From the NCBI RefSeq assembly GCF_008119785.1, contig NZ_VSFA01000046.1, positions 1 to 53,456 on the forward strand: a DNA stretch of 53,456 nucleotides, given 5' to 3'. Under the pieces are notes generated by a model, which worked only from the letters and a program-made list of their open reading frames with translations, had not been told where the DNA came from and searched no databases. Shown here piece after piece: positions 34,406-42,685 of this stretch. Position 1 is the stretch's first letter. Each line of letters opens with the position of its first letter. The translations under genes and the position numbers were made by a program. This DNA is from Micromonospora sp. MP36. Lineage in GTDB: Bacteria > Actinomycetota > Actinomycetes > Mycobacteriales > Micromonosporaceae.

Positions 34406-35950
34406 ATGACAACGGCGGTGCACGCCCGGTACGTGCTCGGCTACTCCGCGGGTGATCACGTTCTGATCGAGGACGCGTCCGTCGTGTACGACGGCGCCCA
34501 GATCTTGTACGTCGGTCCGCGCTGGGAAGGCGAGGCGGACAGCACGATCGAGATGGGGGAGGCCCTGGTGATACCAGGACTCATCGACCTCGACGCGGTC
34601 TCCGACATCGACCACGCGCTCCTCGACTCCTGGGCGTCACCGGACACCGGCCGGGGACTTCAGTGGTCCGAGGACTATTTCCGGCACCGCCGGCGCGACG
34701 TGTTCGACCAAGAGGAACGGAACTTCATCCGCCGCTACGCGCTCGCCCAACTCCTGCTGCACGGGGTCACGACCTGCATGCCGATCGCGTCAGAGGTCCA
34801 CAGCTCCTGGGCGGAGACCTGCGAGGATGCCATCGGTATCGCGGAGGCGGCACAGGCCCTCGGCATCCGTACCTACGTCGGGCCCAGCTACCGCTCCGGC
34901 GTCAACGTCGTACGCGACGACGGCGGACGCGACGTCCTCTGGGACGACCAGCAGGGGCTTGCCGGCCTGCGGCACGCCGAGCGCTTCCTGGAGTACGCCG
35001 CGTCGTCGGCGGACGGCCTGGTCACCGGGGTGCTGCTGCCGTGCCGGGTCGAGACCATGACCCTGGCACTGCTCGAGGCCACCGCCAAGCTCGCTCGCGA
35101 ACACGACGTGCCGGTGCGGCTGCACTCGATGCAGGGCCTTGTCGAACTCGAACTGCTCCGCCGCTGGTACGACGCGACGCCGATGGAGATCCTCGAACGC
35201 ACCGGTCTCCTCGGCTGCCGCCTGCTCGTCCCGCACGCGACCTATGGCGCGGGCAACGGAACGCGATCCTCGCCTTCGGACAGCGAACTCGACGCGCTCG
35301 CCCGCGCCGAGGCGTCGATCGTGCACTGCCCCTCGACCTCGTTGCGTTACGGCACGGTGCTGGACACCTTCGACAGGTTCCGCCGGGCCGGAGTCAACGT
35401 CACCCTCGGCAGCGACAGCTTTCCGCCGGACCTGTTCCGCGCCATGGACGTGGGGTCCAACCTCAACAAGGTGCTCGACGGCCGCCTCGACGCCGGCGAC
35501 GTGGCGGCGTATTTCCGGGCCGCGACTCTCAACGGGGCGAAGGCACTGGGGCGCGAGGATCTCGGCCGCCTCGCTCCCGGTGCGCAGGCGGACCTGGTCG
35601 TGCTCCGGCTGACCGACTTCCGCCTCGGCGTCCTCGACGATCCGTTGCGCACCTTCCTGATGTCCGGCTCTCCGCGCGACATCGCCATGACCGTGGTGGC
35701 TGGACGCACGGTGGTCCGGGACGGCGAACTTCCGGGATTCGACCTCGCCGAGATGAAGGGCCGAGCCCAGCGACTCTTCGCCCGCATGCGAGCGGCCTAC
35801 TCCGAGCGCGACTTCTCCCGCCGCAGCACCGCCGAGCTGTTCCCACCCGTCTTCCGGCGGCACCCCGCACCCGGAGCACACGCCGACCTGAGCCATAGCC
35901 CGGAATCCACTCGCGAACGGGCTGCCGAGGCGGGCCATGCCGAGCGTTAG
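34406..35950 (+). CDS. TRZ/ATZ-like amidohydrolase with degenerate first metal motif
   Basis: The 514-residue product has the overall order of TRZ/ATZ-type amidohydrolases (composite beta domain, TIM barrel, C-terminal beta domain): PGLIDLDAV at 58-65, RLHSMQG, LLVPHATYGAGNG, SIVHCPSTSLRYG, VTLGSDSFPPDLFRAMD and a closing LVVLRLTDFRLG. The normal His-x-His after PGL(I/V) is replaced by Asp63-Ala-Val65, while the later His, His and Asp positions are kept. It therefore either binds a metal differently or has a changed role. ATG 34406 follows AAAGAGG; an in-frame start 44 codons earlier overlaps the racemase gene and is rejected. Confidence 0.75.
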   Translation: MTTAVHARYVLGYSAGDHVLIEDASVVYDGAQILYVGPRWEGEADSTIEMGEALVIPGLIDLDAVSDIDHALLDSWASPDTGRGLQWSEDYFRHRRRDVFDQEERNFIRRYALAQLLLHGVTTCMPIASEVHSSWAETCEDAIGIAEAAQALGIRTYVGPSYRSGVNVVRDDGGRDVLWDDQQGLAGLRHAERFLEYAASSADGLVTGVLLPCRVETMTLALLEATAKLAREHDVPVRLHSMQGLVELELLRRWYDATPMEILERTGLLGCRLLVPHATYGAGNGTRSSPSDSELDALARAEASIVHCPSTSLRYGTVLDTFDRFRRAGVNVTLGSDSFPPDLFRAMDVGSNLNKVLDGRLDAGDVAAYFRAATLNGAKALGREDLGRLAPGAQADLVVLRLTDFRLGVLDDPLRTFLMSGSPRDIAMTVVAGRTVVRDGELPGFDLAEMKGRAQRLFARMRAAYSERDFSRRSTAELFPPVFRRHPAPGAHADLSHSPESTRERAAEAGHAER

Positions 35951-36004
35951 TCCGACGAAGGCCGCCGTCACCGGTACGCAGACCAAGGCAGAGAAGGTGG
36001 AGTT

Positions 36005-37600
36005 ATGTCGATCGAAGTGACGGGAAGTGTTGTCGAGGGCGGCAGCAGGATCCTCGTTCCGGCTGCGCTGCAGTTCGTGGCGGAGCTGCACCGCCGGTTC
36101 GGCGCGCGCCGCGTCGAGCTGCTCGACGCTCGGCGTATCCGCCGGGCGGAGGTGGCCCGCACCGGCAAGCTGGACTTCCTCGCCGACACCGCCCACATCC
36201 GGGCCGCGCAGTGGCAGGTCGCCCCGGCCCCCGAGGACCTGCGCGACCGGCGCGTCGAGATCACCGGTCCGACCGACCGGAAGATGACCATCAACGCCCT
36301 CAACGCCGGGGCTCGGGTGTGGCTCGCGGACCTGGAGGACGCAAGCACGCCGCACTGGAGCAACGTCATCGGCGGGCAGGTGAACCTGTACGACGCGATC
36401 CGTAGGAACATCAGCTTCGCCTCAACCGACGGGAAGGTGTACCGGCTCCGGGGGGACCGGCGGCTGGCGACCATCGTGATGCGACCGCGCGGCTGGCACC
36501 TCGATGAGAAGCACGTGCTCGTCGACGGCGAGCCGGTCGCGGGTGCCTTCGTCGACTTCGGCCTGTACTTCTTCCACAACGCCAAGGAGCTGCTCGAACG
36601 CGGCAGCGGGCCGTACTTCTACCTGCCGAAGATGGAGAGCCACCGCGAGGCGAGGCTGTGGAACGAGGTGTTCACCTTCGCGCAGGACCGGCTTGGCGTC
36701 CCGTACGGCAGCATTCGCGCCACGGTGCTGATCGAGACCATCCCGGCGGCGTTCGAGATGGAGGAGATCCTCTACGAGCTGCGTGACCACGCGTCGGGGC
36801 TCAACGCCGGCCGCTGGGACTACCTGTTCAGCGTGATCAAGTACTTCCGCGACTCGGGCCCCCGGTTCGTGCTTCCCGACCGGGCCGCGGTTGCGATGAC
36901 CGCGCCGTTCATGAAGGCGTACGCCGAGCTGCTGGTGAAGACCTGCCACAAGCGGGGCGCCTTCGCGATGGGCGGCATGTCCGCCTTCATCCCGAGCCGT
37001 CGGGACGAGCAGGTCAACGTGCGCGCGTTCGAGCAGGTCAAGGCCGACAAGAACCGGGAAGCCGGCCAGGGGTTCGACGGTTCCTGGGTCGCCCACCCGG
37101 ACCTGGTCCCGCTCTGCGTCCAGGCGTTCGACCACGTGCTCGGTGGCGAACCCAACCAGGTCAGCAGGCAGCGCGACGACGTGCAGGTGACCGCCGACGA
37201 CCTCCTTGACGTCGCCTCGACACCCGGCTCGATCACCCGTCGCGGTCTGCACGCGAACGTCGAGGTCGCGATCCTCTACCTCGAGTCCTGGCTGCGGGGC
37301 ACCGGCGCCGTCGGCATCCACAACCTCATGGAGGACGCCGCGACCGCGGAGATCTCGCGTTCGCAGGTCTGGCAGTGGGTGCACAACGCCTCGAAGCTCG
37401 ACGACGGCGCGGTGGTCACCGCGCAGCTCGTGCGTGAGGTGGTCGACACCGAGATGGCGAACCTCCGTGCTCAGGTCGGCGACGGCTTCGACGAGCGCCC
37501 GTTCCAACTGGCCCGCGACATCTTCGAGGACGTCGCGTTGAGCGACGAGTATGTCGACTTCCTGACGCTGCCGGCCTACAACGCGGTTGTCGCCCGGTGA
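36005..37600 (+). CDS. aceB: Malate synthase (type A)
   Basis: The 531-residue enzyme is malate synthase A, which condenses glyoxylate with acetyl-CoA to malate. It shows WLADLEDASTPHWSNVIGGQ, MRPRGWHLDEKH, the family signature RDHASGLNAGRWDYLFSVIK, and KRGAFAMGGMSAFIPSR. The length is normal for the A isoform. No isocitrate lyase is nearby; instead it is followed, with a four-base GTGA overlap, by the DUF6986 gene, allantoinase and allantoicase. It thus probably consumes glyoxylate made from ureides, not from isocitrate. Confidence 0.95.
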   Translation: MSIEVTGSVVEGGSRILVPAALQFVAELHRRFGARRVELLDARRIRRAEVARTGKLDFLADTAHIRAAQWQVAPAPEDLRDRRVEITGPTDRKMTINALNAGARVWLADLEDASTPHWSNVIGGQVNLYDAIRRNISFASTDGKVYRLRGDRRLATIVMRPRGWHLDEKHVLVDGEPVAGAFVDFGLYFFHNAKELLERGSGPYFYLPKMESHREARLWNEVFTFAQDRLGVPYGSIRATVLIETIPAAFEMEEILYELRDHASGLNAGRWDYLFSVIKYFRDSGPRFVLPDRAAVAMTAPFMKAYAELLVKTCHKRGAFAMGGMSAFIPSRRDEQVNVRAFEQVKADKNREAGQGFDGSWVAHPDLVPLCVQAFDHVLGGEPNQVSRQRDDVQVTADDLLDVASTPGSITRRGLHANVEVAILYLESWLRGTGAVGIHNLMEDAATAEISRSQVWQWVHNASKLDDGAVVTAQLVREVVDTEMANLRAQVGDGFDERPFQLARDIFEDVALSDEYVDFLTLPAYNAVVAR

Positions 37601-38784
37601 CTCTCCTCGACCGACTGAACCGCGAGCTCGACGCCCGGCTCGCCAAGGCCGACGCCGAGCTCGCAGCGCACTACCCCGGCGAGCGCGGGGTGCGGCAACC
37701 GGTGCACACGCTGTACGTGCCCGCCGACAAGTTCGGTGCCCACACGGTCGAGTCGTTCGGCCGGGAGGCGCTGGCGGTGCTCGACGAATGCGCCGACGCG
37801 CTCTCGGCGGACGATGACGTGCGCGAACGCGTGCGCGCCAAGCTCGCCGCGGAGCCGATCGAGGACCTGCGCATCGACTTCGAGGACGGCTACGGCATCC
37901 GGTCCGACGAAGAGGAGGATCAAGCCGTACGCGATGCGGCCAGGTCGTTACGCTCCGGCGCCCGGCCGCCCTTCTACGGGATCCGGGTCAAGGCGTTCGA
38001 GGCGGCGACCCGGGCGCGTGGCCTGCGTACGCTCGACCTGTTTCTCGCCGAGATCGGGGACGTCGGCGGCGGGTTCGTGGTGACGATCCCGAAGGTTACC
38101 TCGGTCGACCAGGTGGAAGCGATGGCGTTCGCCTGCGCCCGGCTGGAGCACGAATACGGAGCCGGGCGCCTCCGCTTCGAGCTCCAGGTCGAGACCCCTC
38201 AGGCCATCGTCGGCGCCGATGGCAGCGTCCTGCTGGCGCGGATGGTGCACGCGTCGGAAGGCCGATGCGCCGGGCTCCACTACGGCACGTACGACTACTC
38301 GGCCGCCTGCGGCATCGCCGCGGCGTACCAGAGCATGGAGCACCCGGTGGCCGACCACGCGAAGGCGGTGATGCAGGCGGTCGCCGCCGGGACGGGCGTC
38401 GTCGTCTCCGACGGCTCCACCAACATGCTGCCGGTCGGTGACCACGCGGAGCAGGCGTGGCGGGTGCACGCCCGACTGGTGCGGCGGTCGCTCGAACGCG
38501 GCTTCTACCAGGGCTGGGCCCGGCATCCCGCGCGGTTGCCGAGCCGGTATCTCGCCACGTACGCCTTCTTCCGTCAGGGGTTGACCACGGCTGCCGAGCG
38601 GGCGCGGGCCTACGTGTACGGCGAGCGGACGGCCTACCTCGACGAGCCGGCGACCGCCGCGGCCCTGGCTGGCTTCCTCCTACGCGGAGTGGAGTGCGGG
38701 GCGACGGATGAGGCCGAACTCGGCATCGATCGCAGCGTTCTGCACCGACTCGCCCGACGCGAAGGAGGCCTGCCGTGGCGCTGA
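37597..38784 (+). CDS. DUF6986 / HpcH-HpaI-CitE-like aldolase-superfamily protein
   Basis: The 395-residue protein belongs to the DUF6986 group related to CitE/HpcH aldolases. It has LRIDFEDGYG (a probable metal or substrate site near 91-100), FELQVETPQAIVG near 193-205 and GLHYGTYDYSAACG near 226-239, the last matching the acid-pair region of CitE-like lyases. It starts with GTG inside the aceB stop and overlaps allB by ten bases, so it is embedded in the ureide operon. No ureidoglycolate lyase is recognisable in the window, and this lyase-like protein is the best candidate to fill that step or to act on glyoxylate; this is inference. Confidence 0.8.
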   Translation: MTLLDRLNRELDARLAKADAELAAHYPGERGVRQPVHTLYVPADKFGAHTVESFGREALAVLDECADALSADDDVRERVRAKLAAEPIEDLRIDFEDGYGIRSDEEEDQAVRDAARSLRSGARPPFYGIRVKAFEAATRARGLRTLDLFLAEIGDVGGGFVVTIPKVTSVDQVEAMAFACARLEHEYGAGRLRFELQVETPQAIVGADGSVLLARMVHASEGRCAGLHYGTYDYSAACGIAAAYQSMEHPVADHAKAVMQAVAAGTGVVVSDGSTNMLPVGDHAEQAWRVHARLVRRSLERGFYQGWARHPARLPSRYLATYAFFRQGLTTAAERARAYVYGERTAYLDEPATAAALAGFLLRGVECGATDEAELGIDRSVLHRLARREGGLPWR

Positions 38785-40103
38785 TGCTGGACACGGTGTT
38801 CAAGGCCGCGCGCGTCGTCACGCCCGACGGTGAGCGCACCGTCGACGTCGGGGTGAAGGACGGCGTGATCGCCGCGGTCGAGCCGGATCTCGAGGCGCCC
38901 CGCGTGGTGCGGCTCGGCACTGACGAGGTGCTGCTGCCCGGTCTCGTGGACACCCACGTGCACGTCAACGAACCGGGGCGGACGGAGTGGGAGGGATTTG
39001 CCAGCGCGACCCGGGCGGCCGCCGCCGGCGGAGTGACGACCATCGTCGACATGCCGCTGAACAGCATCCCTCCGACCATCGACGTGGTGGCCCTCGAGCT
39101 CAAACGCAAGGCCGCGGCGGGACAGTGCTTCGTCGACGTCGGCTTCTGGGGCGGAGCCGTGCCCGGGAACCTCCCAGGCCTCCGTCGGCTGCATGACGAG
39201 GGGGTGTTCGGGTTCAAGTGTTTCCTGGTCGACTCCGGTGTCGAGGAATTCCCGCACCTTCGGCTCGTCGAGGTCGAGCAGGTCATGCGCGAGCTCGCCC
39301 CGTACGACGGCCTGCTCGTCGTGCACGCCGAGGACGCCGACCGGATCGCGCCGGCCCCGGCGAGCCGGAAGTACGCCGACTTCCTGGCGTCCCGCCCCCG
39401 GTCCGCGGAGGACCACGCCATCGCCGAGGTGCTGGCCCTGTCGCAGGCGACTGGCTGCCGGGTGCACATCCTGCATCTGTCGAGCTCCGACGCGGTGCCA
39501 CTGCTGCGGCAGGCCCGCGCGGACGGCGTTCGTGTCACGGTCGAGACCTGCCCGCACTACCTGTCGTTCGACGCCGAACACATCGGGGACGGCGCCACGC
39601 AGTTCAAATGCTGCCCGCCCATCCGCGAGGGCGCGAACCGGGACGCACTGTGGCAGGCACTGCGGGACGGAGTGATCGACCTCGTCGTCTCGGACCATTC
39701 CCCGTCGACGGCTGAGCTCAAGTCGATGGGCTCCGGCGACTTCGACGCCGCCTGGGGCGGCATTTCCTCACTCCAACTCGGTCTCTCCATCGTGTGGACC
39801 GAGGCTTGGGCACGAGGGTTCGACCTCACGGACGTCGTCCGGTGGATGGCACACACCCCGGCGCGGATGGCCGGGATGCGACACAAGGGCGGCATCGCGG
39901 TCGGCAACGACGCTGACTTCTGCGTCGTCGCCCCGGAGCAGCCCTTCACCGTCGAGGTGGCGCGGCTTCACCACAAGAACGCGGTCACCCCGTACGACGG
40001 GCGTGAACTGGTCGGCGTGGTCCGCAGCACCTGGTTGCGTGGCGAACGCATCGACCTTGGCGCTGAGCCACCGGGCCGGTTTCTGAGGAAAGGAACAGCA
40101 TGA
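38775..40103 (+). CDS. allB: Allantoinase
   Basis: The 442-residue enzyme is an allantoinase of the dihydroorotase/hydantoinase-type amidohydrolases. DTHVHVNEPGRTEWEGF gives the first metal histidines (His61, His63) and the family's allantoinase-like NEPGR; GFKCFLVDSGVEEFP supplies the probable carboxylated Lys147; VETCPHYL, and VSDHSPS follow. It hydrolyses allantoin to allantoate. The GTG at 38775 has GAAGGAGG five bases upstream. It overlaps the allantoicase gene by four bases. Confidence 0.93.
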   Translation: MALMLDTVFKAARVVTPDGERTVDVGVKDGVIAAVEPDLEAPRVVRLGTDEVLLPGLVDTHVHVNEPGRTEWEGFASATRAAAAGGVTTIVDMPLNSIPPTIDVVALELKRKAAAGQCFVDVGFWGGAVPGNLPGLRRLHDEGVFGFKCFLVDSGVEEFPHLRLVEVEQVMRELAPYDGLLVVHAEDADRIAPAPASRKYADFLASRPRSAEDHAIAEVLALSQATGCRVHILHLSSSDAVPLLRQARADGVRVTVETCPHYLSFDAEHIGDGATQFKCCPPIREGANRDALWQALRDGVIDLVVSDHSPSTAELKSMGSGDFDAAWGGISSLQLGLSIVWTEAWARGFDLTDVVRWMAHTPARMAGMRHKGGIAVGNDADFCVVAPEQPFTVEVARLHHKNAVTPYDGRELVGVVRSTWLRGERIDLGAEPPGRFLRKGTA

Positions 40104-41071
40104 CGAAGCGACCTTCGTTCACGACTTACCCGGACCTTGCCTCGCGGGTCCTCGCCGGCAGCGTGGTGTACGCCAACGACGAGCTCTTCGCCGAGCGCGA
40201 GAACCTCATCAAGCCGGAGCCCGCGATCTTCTCCGCAGAGGCGTTCGGCCACAAGGGCAAGGTGTACGACGGGTGGGAGACCCGGCGGCGCCGTGAGCCT
40301 GGCTACGACTTCGCGATCATTCGGCTCGGCGTGCCCGGCATCCTGTGCGGAGTCGTGATCGACACGTCGTGGTTCACGGGCAACTACCCCCCGTACGCCT
40401 CCGTCGAGGGCGCGAGTATCGGCGGCTACCCGTCACCAGAGGAGCTCGAGAAGGCGGACTGGACGCCGCTCGTCGCAAAGTCAGAGCTCCGTGGTGACGC
40501 GGACAACTTCTTCGAGATCGCCGATGAACGTCGCTACACCCATGTGCGGCTCTCGATCTACCCGGACGGCGGCGTCGCCCGGTTCCGGGTCCACGGCATG
40601 CCCCGACCCGACCCACGACTGCTGGCCGGCACGATCGACCTCGCGGCGTTGGAGAACGGTGGCCAGGTGATCGACTGCTCGAACGCGTTCTACTCGTCGC
40701 CGAACAGCCTGCTGCTGCCCGGCCGCGCTCGGATCATGGGCGACGGCTGGGAGAACGCACGCCGTCGCGACGCCGGCAACGAACACGTCACCGTCCGCCT
40801 TGCCGCACGGGGGAGGGTGCGCAGGGTGGAGATCGACACGTCGTACTTCGTCGGCAACGCTCCCGGCTGGGCCAGCCTCACCGGCGACGACGACGTTGTC
40901 CTCGTGCCCCGGACCCGGTTGCAGCCGGACACACGCCACTTCTTCGTCATCGAGGAGACGACGGCCGTCAGCCAGGTACGACTCGACGTCATTCCGGACG
41001 GTGGGGTGGCCAGACTAAGAGTGCACGGCGAGATCGATCCGGATGTTCTCGAGCTTCTGCTCCGGAACTGA
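40100..41071 (+). CDS. alc: Allantoicase
   Basis: The 323-residue protein is an allantoicase, made of two similar jelly-roll halves: each half has GW-ETRRRR / GWENARRRD, a DTSWFTGNYP / DTSYFVGNAP strand and IYPDGGVARFRVHG / VIPDGGVARLRVHG. It converts allantoate to ureidoglycolate and urea. It is the last gene of the aceB-DUF6986-allB-alc operon. No urease genes are in the window, so urea must be handled elsewhere. Confidence 0.95.
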   Translation: MTKRPSFTTYPDLASRVLAGSVVYANDELFAERENLIKPEPAIFSAEAFGHKGKVYDGWETRRRREPGYDFAIIRLGVPGILCGVVIDTSWFTGNYPPYASVEGASIGGYPSPEELEKADWTPLVAKSELRGDADNFFEIADERRYTHVRLSIYPDGGVARFRVHGMPRPDPRLLAGTIDLAALENGGQVIDCSNAFYSSPNSLLLPGRARIMGDGWENARRRDAGNEHVTVRLAARGRVRRVEIDTSYFVGNAPGWASLTGDDDVVLVPRTRLQPDTRHFFVIEETTAVSQVRLDVIPDGGVARLRVHGEIDPDVLELLLRN

Positions 41072-41159
41072 TATCCCGGCAGGGGCAGGACAGCCCCGGA
41101 TCGAGCGCGCCGTGGTGGCAGCGCCGGGTCACGGACCGCGGCTTTCCCGAGTCGGGCTG

Positions 41160-41873
41160 TCAGAGGGAGATCACCTGACAATTGGTGTTGCCGAACCAGA
41201 TCACGTCCTCCCGCTTGACCCCGTAGAGGTGGTTGCCGATGAAGGGCTCGACGGCCCACGCCCCCCGCATCACGGTGGTGTTCCACTCGTCGAGGTAACC
41301 GTCGTCGTACGAGGTGCCGGCGCCGAGTGAGTGGCCGATGTTAGACAGGCGATCCAGCAGGACGTAGGGCGTCCTGGCGAGCTCCTGTCGGAACACCTCG
41401 AAGAGGTCGCAGGCGCGCATGCCCGGTGTGGCGGCGGCCAGCACCGCCGAGTGGATTTTCTCCACCGCTTGGAGTGCTGCTCGCTGGGCGGGATTCGCGC
41501 CGTGCTGCAACGTGCGCGTGCAGTCCCCCCACCCACCGCTCGGGGTGATCGGATGGACGTCGATGATACCGAGGTCGAGATTCCACAGGACCCGGTCGCC
41601 CGGGGTGTCGGTGGGAAAGCAGCTGAGCGTCCCGGCGCCGAAGCCCACGGTGGTGGGGCTCCAGACGCCGGTGGCGCCCAGGTCGCGGAGGATCTCTCCC
41701 GCGCGGGCGTGGACGACCGCCTCCGACTCGCCCGGCCGCACGGACGCGGTGACGGCCTCGGCCGCCCGGATGGCCAGTAGCTGGGCTTCGACGAGCTCGT
41801 CAGGGGGGTCGTCGGGGAGACCCCGTGCCCTCGCGCCGCTGGCCGGCATCGCTGGGTTGACGCGGTCAGGCAT
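41160..41873 (-). CDS. M24-family (creatinase/aminopeptidase-like) metalloprotein
   Basis: The 237-residue product is only a pita-bread M24 domain, without the N-terminal domain of creatinase or prolidase. Metal ligands can be traced: Asp100 or Asp105 in LWNLDLGIID, Asp117 in GWGDCTRT, His181 in IGHSLG, Glu209 in AVEPF and Glu222 in KREDVIW. The gap between the first two ligands is longer than usual. It overlaps the BtpA-like gene by eight bases and ends the LacI-headed operon, so it probably hydrolyses a C-N bond of the compound imported by the ECF transporter. Its natural substrate need not be a peptide. Confidence 0.8.
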   Translation of the reverse strand: MPDRVNPAMPASGARARGLPDDPPDELVEAQLLAIRAAEAVTASVRPGESEAVVHARAGEILRDLGATGVWSPTTVGFGAGTLSCFPTDTPGDRVLWNLDLGIIDVHPITPSGGWGDCTRTLQHGANPAQRAALQAVEKIHSAVLAAATPGMRACDLFEVFRQELARTPYVLLDRLSNIGHSLGAGTSYDDGYLDEWNTTVMRGAWAVEPFIGNHLYGVKREDVIWFGNTNCQVISL

Positions 41874-42639
41874 CGTTCGCCACTCGGGTCAGCGAACGCC
41901 GGGGTTGCACGTCCCGGATGGCGCGGACGAACTCGCGGACGTGGCCGCGGTCGACGTGGCCGGTGTCGGTGTACGTGTCCTTGAGGTAGCTGCCGACGAT
42001 GACCGCGTCCGCGTGGGCAAGTTGGGTTTTGCAGTTCGCCGGCGTGACACCGGCCCCGACGACGAGGGGGAAGCCGCCGCCGAGGAGACGCCGGAACTCC
42101 TCGATCTTGCCCGGCGGGGTCTCCATCCCGGTGCCGTCGCCGGTCACGACAACTGCGTCACATCGCGACCTGGCCAGGGTGAGGTCCTCCCCGAGGGATC
42201 GGCCGGACAGGTACGGCTGGTACTTGAACCGGACGCCTCCGAGCAGGTGGCTTGCCGTCTTCGCCCGCTCGTCGTTGAGGCGCGACGCGAAGGCCGGGTC
42301 ATCGCCTGGGGCCAGATGCCCGGCCACCGAGTCCATCTGGATGAAGAGCGCGTGGAACTCACGCGCCATCTCGAACGCCGTCCAGTCCTGGCGCAGGATG
42401 TTGATCCCGAAGCGGATCTCAGGTGCGGAGTCGCTGAGGTAGCCGCACACGCTCACCACGTCGTCGACGTCGCCGAAGTAGTTCTCGACGATTACTGCGT
42501 CTACGCCCTCGGACCACAAGACGTCGATCTCTTGCTTGGCGAGCTCCAGCTTCTGTGCTGGTGTGTCGCCGGTCAGGTGGAGCATGGCGAGGACGGGGAT
42601 CTGGCTGTCGAACTCATCGAGGAAGGTGCGCTGTGACAT
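41866..42639 (-). CDS. BtpA/SgcQ-family TIM-barrel protein
   Basis: The 257-residue protein matches the BtpA/SgcQ family: VLAMLHLTGDTPAQKLELAK near the N-terminus, GVDAVIVENYFGDVD near 45-59, FGINILRQDW near 78-87, CDAVVVTGDGTGMETP near 160-175 and VGAGVTPANCKTQLAHADAVIVGSYLK near 195-220. The last part is the phosphate-binding end typical of ribulose-phosphate-type barrels. Family members have no firmly established reaction; one was linked to photosystem I in cyanobacteria, and SgcQ lies in an enterobacterial sugar operon. Here it lies with a PfkB kinase and an ECF importer, suggesting action on a phosphorylated riboside or sugar. Confidence 0.8.
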   Translation of the reverse strand: MSQRTFLDEFDSQIPVLAMLHLTGDTPAQKLELAKQEIDVLWSEGVDAVIVENYFGDVDDVVSVCGYLSDSAPEIRFGINILRQDWTAFEMAREFHALFIQMDSVAGHLAPGDDPAFASRLNDERAKTASHLLGGVRFKYQPYLSGRSLGEDLTLARSRCDAVVVTGDGTGMETPPGKIEEFRRLLGGGFPLVVGAGVTPANCKTQLAHADAVIVGSYLKDTYTDTGHVDRGHVREFVRAIRDVQPRRSLTRVANDA

Positions 42640-42685
42640 GCGGGCATCTCCTTTGAAGGCGTGTACCGCCTGGTCGTTGGGGTGG

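Noticed and set aside
41083..41098. GGGGC/GCCCC hairpin between the convergent allantoicase and M24 genes
   Set aside because: The stem has only five pairs, so a terminator call is too weak although the position would suit one.
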